Shown here: positions 14,209 to 26,163 of the stretch, in pieces
Numbering within the stretch: the stretch's first letter is position 1
Layout of the letters: the number at the start of each line of letters is the position of its first letter
Assembly (NCBI GenBank): GCA_033439795.1
Contig: JAUTDP010000013.1
Span: 1,054,001-1,118,000 of the forward strand
Reading direction: 5' to 3'
Origin: Sordaria brevicollis
Lineage: Eukaryota > Ascomycota > Sordariomycetes > Sordariales > Sordariaceae
DNA length: 64,000 bases
Notes under the pieces: generated by a model
What the model was told of the DNA's origin: nothing
The model's input: the letters and a program-made list of their open reading frames with translations, nothing else
Databases searched by the model: none
Made by a program: the position numbers and the translations under genes

Positions 14209-15874
14209 AGATTATTAATTATTTTATAAAAAAATATTTTCTAACCCCGCGGGTAGAATAAAAGCGGGAATTTTTTCCTTTTAAATAACCGGTTTAACGG
14301 CGGCGATTAAATTAATACTACTCCAAATACTTAAATTTTAAAAATTCGTAAACGCGTTTATCGGGCCCTTAATTATTAATTTCGGTTTAATAAAGGGCTT
14401 ATTAATCCGTTTATAAATATAACCTCTATTTTTACTTTTAAACTCCTTCTTACGAATAATAATAATATAGGCGGTAAAGGGGGTATTAAGGAGATTAATA
14501 TCTTTATTGTCCTTTACCGCCGTTAATTCTAATATAGTATTTTTTTTAGGGTCTTTTTAGTATATAAATAAATATAATTTTTTAACGTATTCTATAGTAA
14601 CTTTTACGATAATTTTTTTAAAAATAAAGTATACCTTCTTTTCGAAGGCGTAATGCCCGTATTTTCTATACGGAGCGTAAAAGATTAGCGATTTATTTTC
14701 GTTAAATAGGTAATTCGCTTCTCTAAAATAATTTTTATTATATTTATTTTTATTATAGCGTTTATAAACGTTAACGTTATAATAGAACTTCTTTAAATAT
14801 TTTACGCCTTAATAAATAAAATATTATTAAATATTAATTAAAGAGGTAAATAGTTTATAAATATACGCGTTGCCCTCCTAAAGGAGGAATTTTTTATAAA
14901 GAGTTTTAATTATTTTTATAATTGTAATTTTTATTATAAAGAAACCCCTATTTTTGTTAATTCTTTTCTTTTATAAGTGTACTTTAATAATAGAAGTAAT
15001 TGGGTTCGTTTATTATATTTTATAAATAATATCCTCTATCCTTATATATTCGGCGATATTCGTTTAAAGGAACCCTTTAATAATTAATATAATAGTATTT
15101 AAAGATACGAACGCTTTTTCGCTAAAAACCTTCTTAATTTAAATTTAATATTATTAATATTATTTATATATAATATTATTGAATATAATTCTATAATTTC
15201 CGGTTATAAATAATTTCGTAATAGTTCGTACGATATTAAGGGTATTAATCCTTAAATCGCGAAGTATTTTTTCGATTTAAATTTTAATTTCTTTATTCGT
15301 CCGTTTTAAATATTAAATATTAATCGTAATACTTCGAATAAAGAGGGTACGGTTGTAATTAATAAGGAATATTTTCGGAGAGGGGGTAATAATTATAGTA
15401 TATTAAAGGATAGATTTAATTTTAAAAAGAGCGTTTTTTATAATTCTAGTTTATATTTTTAACGCCTCTTTAACGTTCTTTTACAATTCTTATAGGATTA
15501 TTTTCTTTAAATTATCGAAATCCTTCCTAATAATAATTTAATTATTATTAATTTTATTAATTTTGGGGCGTATTACCCTACTTTTCTTCGTAAGGATTTT
15601 CGTATATTCGTTAAATAATTTACGAATTTAATTATAATTTTCGAACGAAATGGCGTTATAATCCGAAGATTTATTCGTTTTAATAATAAATTTCTTTATA
15701 ATTTCGTCGTCCTTTTATATTTTTTCCGAAATTTTCGCGGTATATATTACGTTAGGGTTATTATAAATTGAGAATCCTATAAACGGATTATAAATACTAT
15801 TTTCGAATTTACAATTATCGTTATTAATTATTATTAGTAATAACGATATATCGTCGTTACTATATTCGTCGCGG
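14209..15874 (-). pseudogene. LINE-A ORF1 (L3)
   Basis: ORF1 of L3. The N-terminal part aligns with the L7 frame, which keeps an ATG. The zinc-knuckle region lies around 14600-14740. A purine-rich stretch at about 15385-15396, a short G run on the plus strand, varies in length between copies. Stops are TAA/TAG at Gln positions. Confidence 0.8.
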
Positions 15875-15986
15875 GATATTATAAAGGATATAAAAGACCT
15901 TCTTAAGTCGATTCCCGTTATCGGTTTTCGTTTTGGAGCGTTCCTCGACTAGAAATCGGCGTTTCCGGTTCTAAAGTAGTTTTTTT

Positions 15987-16001
15987 TATTTTAATAGAGT
16001 A
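15987..16001. repeat. Target-site duplication of L3, right copy
   Basis: Exact partner of the 15 bp at 9000-9014. L2 sequence resumes here. Confidence 0.9.
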
Positions 16002-16003
16002 TT

Positions 16004-17669
16004 TTCAATTAAATTATTAATTATTCTATAAAGGAATATCTTCTAACCCCGTAAGCGGAATAGGAGTAGGAGTTTTTTTTTTTTAAATAATTAATTTAGC
16101 GGCGGCGATTAAACCGGCTCTATTCCGAATACTTAAACCCTAAAAATTTATAAACGTATCTATTAGGCTTTTAACCGTTAATTTTAATTTAATAAAGGGT
16201 TTATTAATTTGTTTACGGGTATAGCCTTTATTTCTATTTTTAAATTCCCTTTTACAAATAATAATAGTACGGGCGGTAAGGGGGGCGTTAAGGAAATTAA
16301 TATTCTTATCGTCCTCTACCGCCGCCGGTTCTAATATAATATTTTTTTTAAAATCCTTTTAATATATAAATAAATATAGCCTTTTAATATATTTTATAAT
16401 AACCTTCGTAATAATTTTCTTAAAAATAGGGTATATTTTCTTTTCGAAGGCGTAATACCCGTATTTTCTATATAAAGCGTAGAAATTTAACGATTTATCC
16501 TTATTAAATAGGTAATTTATTTCTTTAAAGCGGTCTTTATTATATTTATTTTTATTATAACGTTTATAAACGTTAATATTATAATAGAATTTCTTTAAAT
16601 ATCCTACGCCCTAATAAATAAAATACTATTAAATATTAATCGAAGAAGTGAATAATTTGCAAATATATACGCCGCTTTTTTAAAGGAAGAATCCTTTTAA
16701 AAAAGTTTCGGTTATTTTTATAATCGTAACCTTTATTATAAGGAATCCCCTATCTTTACTAATTCTCTTCTTTTACGGGTATATTTTAATAATAAAAGCG
16801 GTCGGGTTTGCCTATTATATTTTATAAATAATATCTTCTATTTTTATATATTCGGTGATATTTGTTTAAAGGAACCCTTTAGCGATTAATATAATAATAT
16901 TTAAAAATACGAACGCTTTTTCGCTAAAGATTTTCTTAATTTAAATTTAATATTATGAATATTATTCGTATATAATATTATCGAATATAATTCTATAATT
17001 TCCGGTCGTAAATAATTTTATAGCGGTTCGTACAATATTAAAAGTGCCAGTCCTTAAATTGCGAAATATTTTTTCGATTTAAATTTTAATTTCTTCGTTC
17101 GTTTACTTCGAATATTAAATATCGATTATAATACTTCGAATAAGGAAAGTATAATTATAATTAATAGGGAATATTTTTAGGGGGAAGGTAGTAATTATAA
17201 TATATTAAAAGATAAACCTAATTTTAGGAAGAACGTTTTTTATAATTCCGGCCTATATTTTTAGCGCTTTTTTAACGTTTTTTTATAATTTTTATAAAAT
17301 TGTCTTCTTTGAATCGTCGAAATCCTTTTTAATAATAATTTAATTATTATTAACTTTATTAATTTCAGGGCGTATTATTTTATTTTTCTTCGCGAGGATT
17401 TTCGTATATTTATTAAATAATTTACGAATTTAATTATAATCCTCGAATAAAATAGCGTTATAATCCGAAAATTTATTCGCTTTAATAATAAATTTCTTTA
17501 TAATTTCGTCGTTTTTTTACGTTTTTTCCAAAATCTTCGTAGCGCGCGCTACGTTAGGATCGTTATAAATTAAGAATCCTACGAGCGGGTTGTAGACGCT
17601 ATTTTCGAATTTATAACTACCGTTATTAATTACTATTGGTAGTAACGATATATCGTCGTCGTTATATTC
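16004..17669 (-). pseudogene. LINE-A ORF1 (L2)
   Basis: ORF1 remnant, gag-like, with N-terminal sequence matching L7. The zinc-knuckle region is around 16430-16530, with Tyr in place of Cys and His. The 5' ~250 bp (17560-17781) are less mutated than the rest and keep several TpG and CpA sites. Confidence 0.8.
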
Positions 17670-17781
17670 GTTGCGGAATATTGTAAAGGACGTAAAAGAC
17701 CCTTTTAAGTCGATTCCCGTTATCGGTTTTCGTTTTGGAGCGCTCCTCGACCAGAAATCGGCGTTTCCGGTTCCAAAGCAA

Positions 17782-17803
17782 TTTATTTTTATAGTTAATT
17801 AAT
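17782..17803. other. Short AT-rich joint between head-to-head LINE copies
   Basis: About 22 bp lie between the 5' end of minus-strand L2 and the 5'-truncated start of plus-strand L4. They match neither copy. No target-site duplication of L4 could be recognised here. Confidence 0.6.
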
Positions 17804-19647
17804 GAAAAGAGAAATAGAATAATCGATTACGTATAAATAATATTAAAAATCGAAATCGAATATTAAGGGGCGTAACGGTACGAATAAACCGGTTTGGATT
17901 ATTATCCTTAAAAAGTTTAAATTTATATTAAAGGAAAGGTTAGGAAAGCGGAGGTAAAAGAAAATTATAATTAGAATTTAATAAATACGGAAAAGGTACG
18001 AAAGGCGGTATTATAATAAATTTCGATCCCGGCGAGGATTAATACGAAAGAGGAATTAAAATTTATATTTAATAAATTCGATAGAAAATTTATAAATATA
18101 GCGGAGGAATTCGTCCTATATTAAAAAAAAGGTCGAAGGAAAAGAACGAAATAATAAATATTAAAATATAAAATAGCGATAAAAAATATAAAGCGGAAAT
18201 AGTAGAAATAATATAAAGAAAGGATATTTTCGAATTAGGTAAAATTCGTAGAGGTATTAATAAAAAAAAGAAGGATTAACGCGAAAATTTAATAAATAAT
18301 ATAATAAAAAAATATTAAAAAAGCGTCGAAGAATTTAAATAAATTTTAAACCTTCGAAAGATAAACCTATACCCAAAGTTATTTATTAATAAACCCGCCC
18401 AAATTCCTAACTTTTAAATAATACGAAGGAATAAAAGAAATCGAAAACTATAATAATAAAGCGAATATTTTTACCGAACGTTTCTTCCCGAAGGTAAATA
18501 TCCTTATAAATTATTTATTTAATTAAACCCTTCCCCTAAATATTAGTAATTTATTATTTATTAACGAATTAATTACCGAAGAGGATATTTAAGAAGTTTT
18601 ATTTCGGATAATTCCGAATAAAATATTAAATATTAATTAATATTCGAATAAATTTTTAAAGATTTATAGGGAATTATTCCGAAAAGTTATAACCGCTTTC
18701 GCGGTTACGAATTTTCGTTTTAAGTATTTTTTATAGCGGTTTAAGAATATAAAAATAATCGTTTTTAAAAAGTTAAGAAAAACCGCTATATAATAAAAGT
18801 TAACCGGCGCGTAGAAGCTAATTTTATTATTAAATAACGTTAGGAAAATTTTCGAAGCGTTCGTTATTAAAAAATTTATTTAAACCGTAGAAGAATTTAA
18901 CTTCTTATTAAAAGGCTAAATAAATAATTAGGTAAATCGTTCGACCGAATTTATTATCCGTATCGTTACGGATATTATATATACGGTTTAAAAATTCGGA
19001 GCCGTTACGTTATTAATATTTTTTAATTTTAAAAGCGTATTCGATAAAATTAATTATAAATAGTTATTATATATTTTATAGGAAATGCGATTTTTACGAT
19101 GGATTTTCGAATAAGTAGCGAATTTCGTTAACGGATAAAGAAGTTCCCTCTTCTTCGATAATAAAATATTTATTCCCTACGCTATAAAAGCCGGAATACT
19201 TTAAGGCTCCCCCTTTTTTTTAATTTTTTTTATCCTCTTTATTACCTTATTATATTATAAATTAATTACGGTTAAAAATATAATTATAATTAGTTTCGCC
19301 GATAATATTAATATTATTACTATAATAAAAATTATTAAAAAAAATTATAGGATATTTTAAACGGTATAGGAAATTTATTCCGAATAAATAAGGGAAAGAA
19401 ATATAAAATTCAAAGCGAATAAAACGGAATTAATATATTTTATACGGACGAGAATATTAAGAATAGAGATTCTTTAATTCGGGGATATTATATTTCGATT
19501 AACGGAATCGATAAAATTCTTAGGCGTTTAATTAAATTGTAAATTTAATTATCGAACTTACGCGGAGGCTATTAAGAAAAAAATAAAAATTTAAATAAAT
19601 ACACTAACCTAATTAATTATAAAGATTTAAAATTATTCCTTCGCTCG
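17804..19647 (+). mobile_element. LINE-A copy L4, 5' segment (5'-truncated)
   Basis: L4 begins inside the endonuclease domain of ORF2 and runs through most of the RT to 19647, where L5 is inserted. It resumes at 26626/26641 and ends at its 3' tail near 29410. Confidence 0.9.
17804..19647 (+). pseudogene. LINE-A ORF2 (L4), N-terminal fragment
   Basis: Endonuclease C-terminal part and reverse transcriptase. The segment TERFFPK at about 18472-18492 is typical of the region before the RT in Tad-type LINEs. The RT box at 19294-19305 reads FADN followed by INI (family FADDINI), so the second catalytic Asp is Asn. The frame continues after L5 at 26641. Confidence 0.9.
19633..19647. repeat. Target-site duplication of L5, left copy
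   Basis: TTATTCCTTCGCTCG occurs here and at 26626-26640, an exact 15-bp match on both sides of L5. The sequence is part of the L4 reverse transcriptase region, as shown by uninterrupted copies L6 (near 38220) and L10 (near 55592). Confidence 0.95.
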
Positions 19648-19758
19648 GGTCCTAAAAATAGCTTTAAAACCGGAAACGCCGATTTCTAATCGGGGAGCGC
19701 TCTAAAACGAAAACCGATAATAGGAATCGACTTAAAAAGGTCTTTTACGTCCCTTATA

Positions 19759-21424
19759 ATATCCCGCGACGAATATAGTAATAACGATATATTATTACTA
19801 CCAATAACGATTAATAATAATAACCGTAAATTCGAAAATAGCGTTTATAATCCGCTTATAAGATTCTTAATTTATAATAACCCTAATATAGTACGTGCCG
19901 TAAAGATTTTGGAAAAAACGTAGGAGGATAATAAAATTATAAAGAAATTTATCGCTAAAGTGAATAAATTTTCGGACTACAATACCGTTTCGTTCGAAAA
20001 TTGTAATTAGGTTCGTAAATTATTTAACGAATATACGAAAATTTTTGCGAAGAAAAATAGGGCAATATATTTTAAAGCTAATAAAGTTAATAATAATTAA
20101 ATTATTATTAAAAAAGATTTTAACGATTTAAAGAAAATAATCCTATAAAAATTATAGAAGAACGTTAAAAAGGCGCCGAAGATATAAACCGGAATTATAA
20201 AAAATACTCTTCCTAAAATTAAGTTTATTCTTTAATATATTATAATTATTACCCCCCTTCCGAAAATACTCCTTATTAATTATAATCGTACCCTTTTTAT
20301 TTGAAATATTATAATCGATATTTAATATTCGAAGCGGACGAACGAAGAAATTAAAATTTAAATCGAAAAAATATTTCGCGATTTAAAAACCGGTATTCTT
20401 AATATTGTATAAATTATTATAAAATTATTTACAACCGGAAATTATAGAATTATATTCGATAACGTTACGCGCAAATAATATTAATAATATTAAATTTAAA
20501 TTAAGAAAATTTTTAATAAAAAAGCGTTCGTATTTTTAAATATTATTATATTAATCGTTAAAGGGTTCCTTTAAACGAATATCGTCGAATATATAAGGAT
20601 AAAAGATATTATTTATAAAATATAGTAAGCGAACCTAATTGTTTTTATTATTAAAATACGCTTATAAAAGAAGAAAATTAACGAAAATAAAGGTTTTTTT
20701 ATAATAAAAATTATAATTATAAAGGTAACCGAAATTTTTTATAAAGGATTCCTCCTTTAAGAGGGCGGTACGTATATTTATAAACCGTTTACCTCTTTAA
20801 TTAATATTTAATAATATTTTATTTATTAAAGTATAAAATATTTAGGGAAATTTTATTATAACGCTAACGTTTATAAACGCTACGGTAAAAATAAATATAA
20901 TAAAAACCGCTTTAGAAAAACGAATTGCCTATTTAACGAAAATAAATCGCTAATCTTCTATACTCCGTATAAAAAATACGAATATTATACCTTTAAAAAG
21001 AAAGTATACCCTATTCTTAAGAAAATTATCGCGAAAGTTACTATAAAATATATTAAGAGGCTATATTTATTTATATACCGGAAAGAACCTAAAAAAAATA
21101 TTATATTAAAACCGGCGGTAATAAAGGATAATAAGGATATTAATTTCCTTAACGCTCCCCTTACCGTTTATATTATTATTATTTATAAAAAGGAATTTAA
21201 AAGCGGAAATAGAGGTTATATTTATAAACGAATTAACGGGCCCTCTATTAAACCGAAATTAACGGTTAAAAGCCTAATAAACGCGTTTATAAACTTTTAA
21301 AATTCGGGTATTCGGAATAATACCGGCTTAATCGCTACCGTTAAATTAATTACTTAAAAAAAAAAGACTCCTACTCCTATTCCGCCCGCGGGGCTAAAAA
21401 ATATTCCCTTATAAAATAATTAAT
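19759..21424 (+). pseudogene. LINE-A ORF1, gag-like zinc-knuckle protein (L5)
   Basis: Likely RNA-binding ORF1 of the LINE, about 550 codons before decay. The N-terminus aligns with the copy L7, which starts MSHNDYNDDD. Near 20895-21010 the frame reads YKRYGKNKYNK and then YTPYKKYEYYTFKKKVY. The Tyr residues sit where a CxxC-x4-H-x6-C zinc knuckle would have Cys and His; TGC-to-TAC and CAC-to-TAT/TAC are RIP-type changes. A poly-C tract on the sense strand near 20258-20263 differs in length between copies. In-frame stops are mostly TAA/TAG at Gln positions. ORF2 follows within about 15 bp. Confidence 0.85.
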
Positions 21425-21436
21425 AATCCGATTAAA

Positions 21437-24400
21437 AATACTTTATTAAAATATAAAAAAATCGTATAAAAAAAGGAAATTACTATTCGAATAAAAGGAA
21501 ATTTATAATATTATAACGATCTAAGAGCCGAATAGGAATTTAAACGAAGATATTTATCGTTTATAGGGTAATAAATATATTAGAATAAATTATTTAGAAA
21601 AAAGGAGGGTAATTATTTACGTAAATAAGAAATAGAATTTTAAGGACTTAAATTTCTATATCAGAAAAGATTAAACCTCTATAACGTTTAAAAATTTAAA
21701 AGAATTATTAACCGTTTATTCGATTTATTCTCCTATTAAAATATATAAAATACCGGAATATGAATAAAGGTTTCCCCTCTTCGAATTCTTCGAAGAAAAA
21801 CCTTTAGTAAAATATTAAATCGTAATTATTAAAAACTTTAACCTCTATTATCCTAATTAGGATTTAGAGAATAAAATTAGCCTAAAAACCGAAAAATTCT
21901 TTATATAAATATAATAGTAACGTATATAATTTATTACCCCTAAAAGGGAATTAACCCGTATAAATAACGTAATATAAGAAAAAAGAAATAGAATAATCAA
22001 TTACGTATAAATAATACTAAAAATCGAAACCGAATATTAAAAGGCGTAACGGTACGAATAAACCGGTTCGGACTATTATCCTTAAGAAATTTAAATCTAT
22101 ACTAAAAGAAAAGTTAGGAAAGCGGAAATAAAAGAAAATTATAATTAGAATTTAATAAATATAAAAAAGGTATAAAAAGCGGCGTTATAACGGATTTCGG
22201 TCCCGGCAAAAATTAATATAAAAAAGGAATTAGAATTTATATTCGATAAACTCGATAAAGAATTTATAAATATAACGGAAGAATTCGTCCCGTACCGAAA
22301 GAAAAGTCGAAGGAAAAAAACGAAATAGTAAACGTTAAAATATAAAATAGTAACGAAAAATATAAAATAAAAATAATAAAAATAATATAAAGAAAAAATA
22401 TTTTCGAATTAAGTAGAATTTATAAAAATATCGATAAAGAAGAAAAGGATTAATACGAAAATTTAATAAATAATATAGTAAAAAGGCGTCGAAAAGGCGT
22501 CGAAAAATTTAAATAAATTTTAAACCCTCGAAAAATAAATTTATACCCGAAATTATTTATTAATAAACCCGCCTAAACTCCTAATTTTTAAATAATATAA
22601 AGGAGTAAAAAAAATCGAAAATTATAGTAGTAAAGTAAATATTTTCGCCGAATATTTTTTCCCGAAAATAAACGTCCCTATAGATTATTTACCCGATTAA
22701 ACCCTTCCCTTAAATATTAATAATTTATTATTTATTAATAAATTAATTACCGAAGAGGATATTTAAGAGGTTTTATTTCGAATAATTTTAAATAAAATAC
22801 CGGGCGTCGATTAATATTCGAATAAATTTTTAAAAATTTATAAAGAATTATTTTAAAAAACTATAACCGTTTTTATAGTTACGAATTTTCGTTTTAAGTA
22901 CTTTTTATAGCGGTTTAAGAACGCGAAAATAATCGTTTTTAAAAAATTAAGAAAAACCGCCGTATAATAAAAGTTAATTAACGTATAAAGGTTAATTTTA
23001 TTATTAAATAACGTAAAGAAAATCCTCGAAGCGTTTGTCGTTAAAAAGTTTATTTAAGCCGTAGAAGAATTTAACTTTCTATTAAAAAGCTAAATAAGTA
23101 ATTGAGTAAATTATTCGACCGAATTTATTATCCGTATTGTTACGGATATTATATATATAATTTAAAAATTCGGAGCCGTTATATCGTTAATACTCCTTAA
23201 TTTTAAAAGCGTATTCGATAAAATTAATTATAAATAATTATTATATACTTTATAAGAAATATAATTTTTACGATAAATTTTCGAATAAATAATAAATTTC
23301 GTTAATGGACGAAAAGGTTCCCTCTTTTTTAATAACGAAATATCCGCTCTTTATATTATAAAAGTTAAAATACCTTAAAGCTCCCCCCTTTCCCTAATTT
23401 TTTTTATCCTCTTTATTACCTTATTATACTGCAAATTAATTATAATTAAAAATATAATTATAATCGACTTCGCTAATAATATTAATATTATCGCTATAAT
23501 AAAAATTACTAAAGAGAATTATAAAATATTTTAAATAATATAAAAAATTTATTCCGAATAGGTAAAGGAAAGAAATATAGAATTCGAAGCGAATAAAACG
23601 GAATTAATATATTTTATACAAATAAAGGCACTAAGAACGGAAATTCTTTAATTTAAAAATATTATATTTCAACCGACGGAATTAATAAAATTCCTAAACG
23701 TTTAATTAAACCGTAAATTTAATTATTAAATTTATACGGAGGTTATTAAAAAAAAAATAAAAATTTAAATAAATATATTAATCTAATTAATTATAAAGAT
23801 TTAAAATTATTCCTTTATTCGTATAAAGGAAATTTATACTAAATATATTCGAAACGCAATTATATATAGAATTTTAATTTTCTACTAATTAATAAAAATA
23901 TATAATAAACCCCGAAGGATAATAATCGGATTAATTAAATATTAAATTAAATATTTAAAAATCGTTATTAAAGCGTATAAAATTACGCTAATATAAAACT
24001 TTAAAACGGAAATTTTTTACCTACTATTTAATTTCTATTTTAATAAACGGGTAAAGGCTTTCGAAGAGAAATTCACTTATACGGATTAAATTAAATTCAT
24101 CCGAAGAATAGTAATTTAAATAATTAATTATATTTAAATAAAACGAATAAAAGGTCGATTATTTATTAATAAACCGAAAAGTGGTACCGTTAAAATTAAA
24201 TAGGCGGAAGAGTAAATATTAATAAAAAATTTTATAATGATTATAATAAAATTACCCCCGGTAATAAGCGTATCCGTTTAACCGTTATAACCGCCGGAAC
24301 TTTTAACCTTTAATCGAAAAGTATAATTAAAAGACGCTACGAAGAGAGAATAAATATCGTACTATAATTATTAATTAATAATAATAATAATTAAATTCAA

Positions 24401-24895
24401 TCGGCGGTATAAATTTACAATTATTAACCTCGACCCGAAATTTAATAATACTACAATAAAACGGTATATAATTAATTAAAAAAAAAAGAAACGGAAGAAA
24501 ATTTAACTTTCGGAGGATAATAAGGATTATTATTTATTAATAAAAGCGAAAAGCTCCCTCCTCGTTTAAACGAGAACGGAAATAATCGGCCTTAGGGCTT
24601 TCTTTTTTTAAAAGAGAATCCCCGATATTAATACCCCTATTTATTCGTATAAATTAAAATAGAAAACGTTTTACTATATTATATTCGAATAATTCCAAAT
24701 AGTAAATATATAATTCGTAATAACCGATTAGCCGTAAACGTAAAAATAATTCTAAATTTATTTAAACGATAGAATTAAGGCCGAAAAGATCCTATTATAA
24801 ATATTTCGATTAAAATAATTAAATAAATACCGCCTAATAATCGAATTAGAAGAGGAGCGGCGAAACGAATTCGCCCGCTATTTTGAATTTTCTTT
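21437..24895 (+). pseudogene. LINE-A ORF2, endonuclease/reverse transcriptase (L5)
   Basis: The enzyme would nick target DNA and copy the element RNA. The endonuclease starts near 21437 (ILYQN...KKSY, family ILQWNVRKS). Then come an IQEP-like motif near 21510 and NFNLYYP near 21837 (family GDFNLYYP). The RT spans about 22600-23800; its catalytic box at 23467-23484 reads FANNINI, so both catalytic Asp are Asn. The thumb segment YKIT lies near 23970-24000. Near 24545-24690 the frame runs SLLVQTRT...TPIYSY...TFYYIIFE, matching a C-terminal CxC...H...C zinc motif with Tyr for Cys and His. The last readable segment is RLIIELEEERRNEFAR (about 24830-24880). No RNase H domain could be read. Confidence 0.9.
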
Positions 24896-24929
24896 TCTTC
24901 CTTTTCTTTTACTTTTATTTACTAATACG

Positions 24930-26163
24930 TTAGAACGAAGACGGGGGAGGATTTCTATTTAATTAAGAATTTATCGGGCCGCAAAAGCAATAACCTATTT
25001 AATTATTACTTCTTCTTATAATTAATTAAAGCTTTTAATATTTTATTATTATTAACGAATAAATAATTTTATTTATCGAATTAATAAATATATTAACGTA
25101 TAATATTAATTATAAATTAACGCTAAGCGAATTAATTATTATTAATAGGAATAAAACTAATAGGATAAATAATTAGCGAATTAATTTTTATCGGGGAATT
25201 ACTATAAGAAAATATACGAATACTACTATTATTTAAGGGAATTCTACTATTACCGTTATAAAGCAAATTACTACTACCGCTATAAAATAAATTATTACTA
25301 TTATTATAAGGGATATTATTTAAAGGAATATAACCGCCGATTAAATTATCTTTATTAGAAAGGAGGAATTCGTAATAACCTTTTTAAAAATAATTATTAA
25401 CTAACTATTTTCTATAGCGAATAAATTACTTTAGGGTATTAATAAAACCGTTGTTAATAAGGCGAAAGCGAATTATACCGGTAAATTCTTTAATAATAAT
25501 ATAAAAGTAAATAAAATAATCGTAGAATTCGTTATTAATTGGGTTTTTATTAACGACCTTCTCTTAAAAGGTATTATAAAAATCGCAAAAACCGCGAAGT
25601 ATATCGATTATATAACGCGAAACCGCTAAAATATATTAAATAATTTAATTAAATTTATTTAAAGACGAATTAAAGTAAAAAACGTTAATAATATAAAAAA
25701 TAGCAACTTATTCGGGTAATTAGAAATATAATAAATCGATTTAATAACGGCCTTTATATAAATATTATAATTAAAGACGGTTAAAAAAGAAAGAAGGGCC
25801 TTAACTAATTAAAAAATATAAGTAAAATATAAAGGAATACGGATATAATTTCGGAAAAATTAATATAAAGATAGAATATAACGGAAGGAAAATTTACCCT
25901 TTTTCTAATATATAAAAGAATTTATTATTAATAAAGCGTTTAATAATATATTTAAAATTAATTTTAATATCGGTATTAATTATATTAAATATAAAGGTCG
26001 GCGAAGGAGGATAAAGGGGAAACGAATTTTCGCCTTTATTTTCGTCGGAGGTTTTTATTATTTTACAAAACGCTTTAACGTATTTCTAACGGGGAATAGC
26101 CATTTCGAATCGATTATTATTATTATTAAAGGAAAGAAAAACCTAAAAAGGCTTAAAGAATAA
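24930..26163 (+). pseudogene. LINE-A ORF3, unrecognised third frame (L5)
   Basis: A third frame on the same strand follows ORF2. It is well supported from about 25345 to the TAA at 26161-26163 (some 270 codons) and may extend up to about 24930. Stops inside it are all TAA or TAG at positions that would be CAA or CAG. Segments such as GINKTVVNKAKAN, FINDLLLKGI and RNRQNIL (stop read as Q) recur in the same frame in L4, L6, L10 and L11. The stop position is conserved in all copies, and the C-terminal ~100 residues are rich in Arg and Lys. Family LINE-B has a diverged counterpart. I do not recognise the protein. The N-terminal part, with trinucleotide repeats near 25220-25310, has competing frames and is uncertain. 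Confidence 0.55.

Larger units (their letters stand above)
9015..15986 (-). mobile_element. LINE-A copy L3, full length, nested in L2
   Basis: A complete 6,972-bp copy in reverse orientation. It starts with the 3' tail (AAGTAAGATTCTTATTCCC, the complement of the family 3' end) and finishes at the family 5' end near 15986. It is bounded by a 15-bp target-site duplication, as expected for target-primed reverse transcription. It carries RIP damage throughout, so it was mutated after insertion. Confidence 0.95.
15987..17781 (-). mobile_element. LINE-A copy L2, 5' segment
   Basis: Continuation of L2 beyond L3. It holds ORF1 and the intact family 5' end, recognisable by the complement of the ...CTTTGGAACCGGAAACGCC start common to L5, L6, L7 and L10. 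Confidence 0.9.

Noticed and set aside
24050..24600. RNase H domain in LINE-A ORF2
   Set aside because: The region between RT thumb and zinc motif is long enough, but no DG-type start or other RNase H motif could be read.
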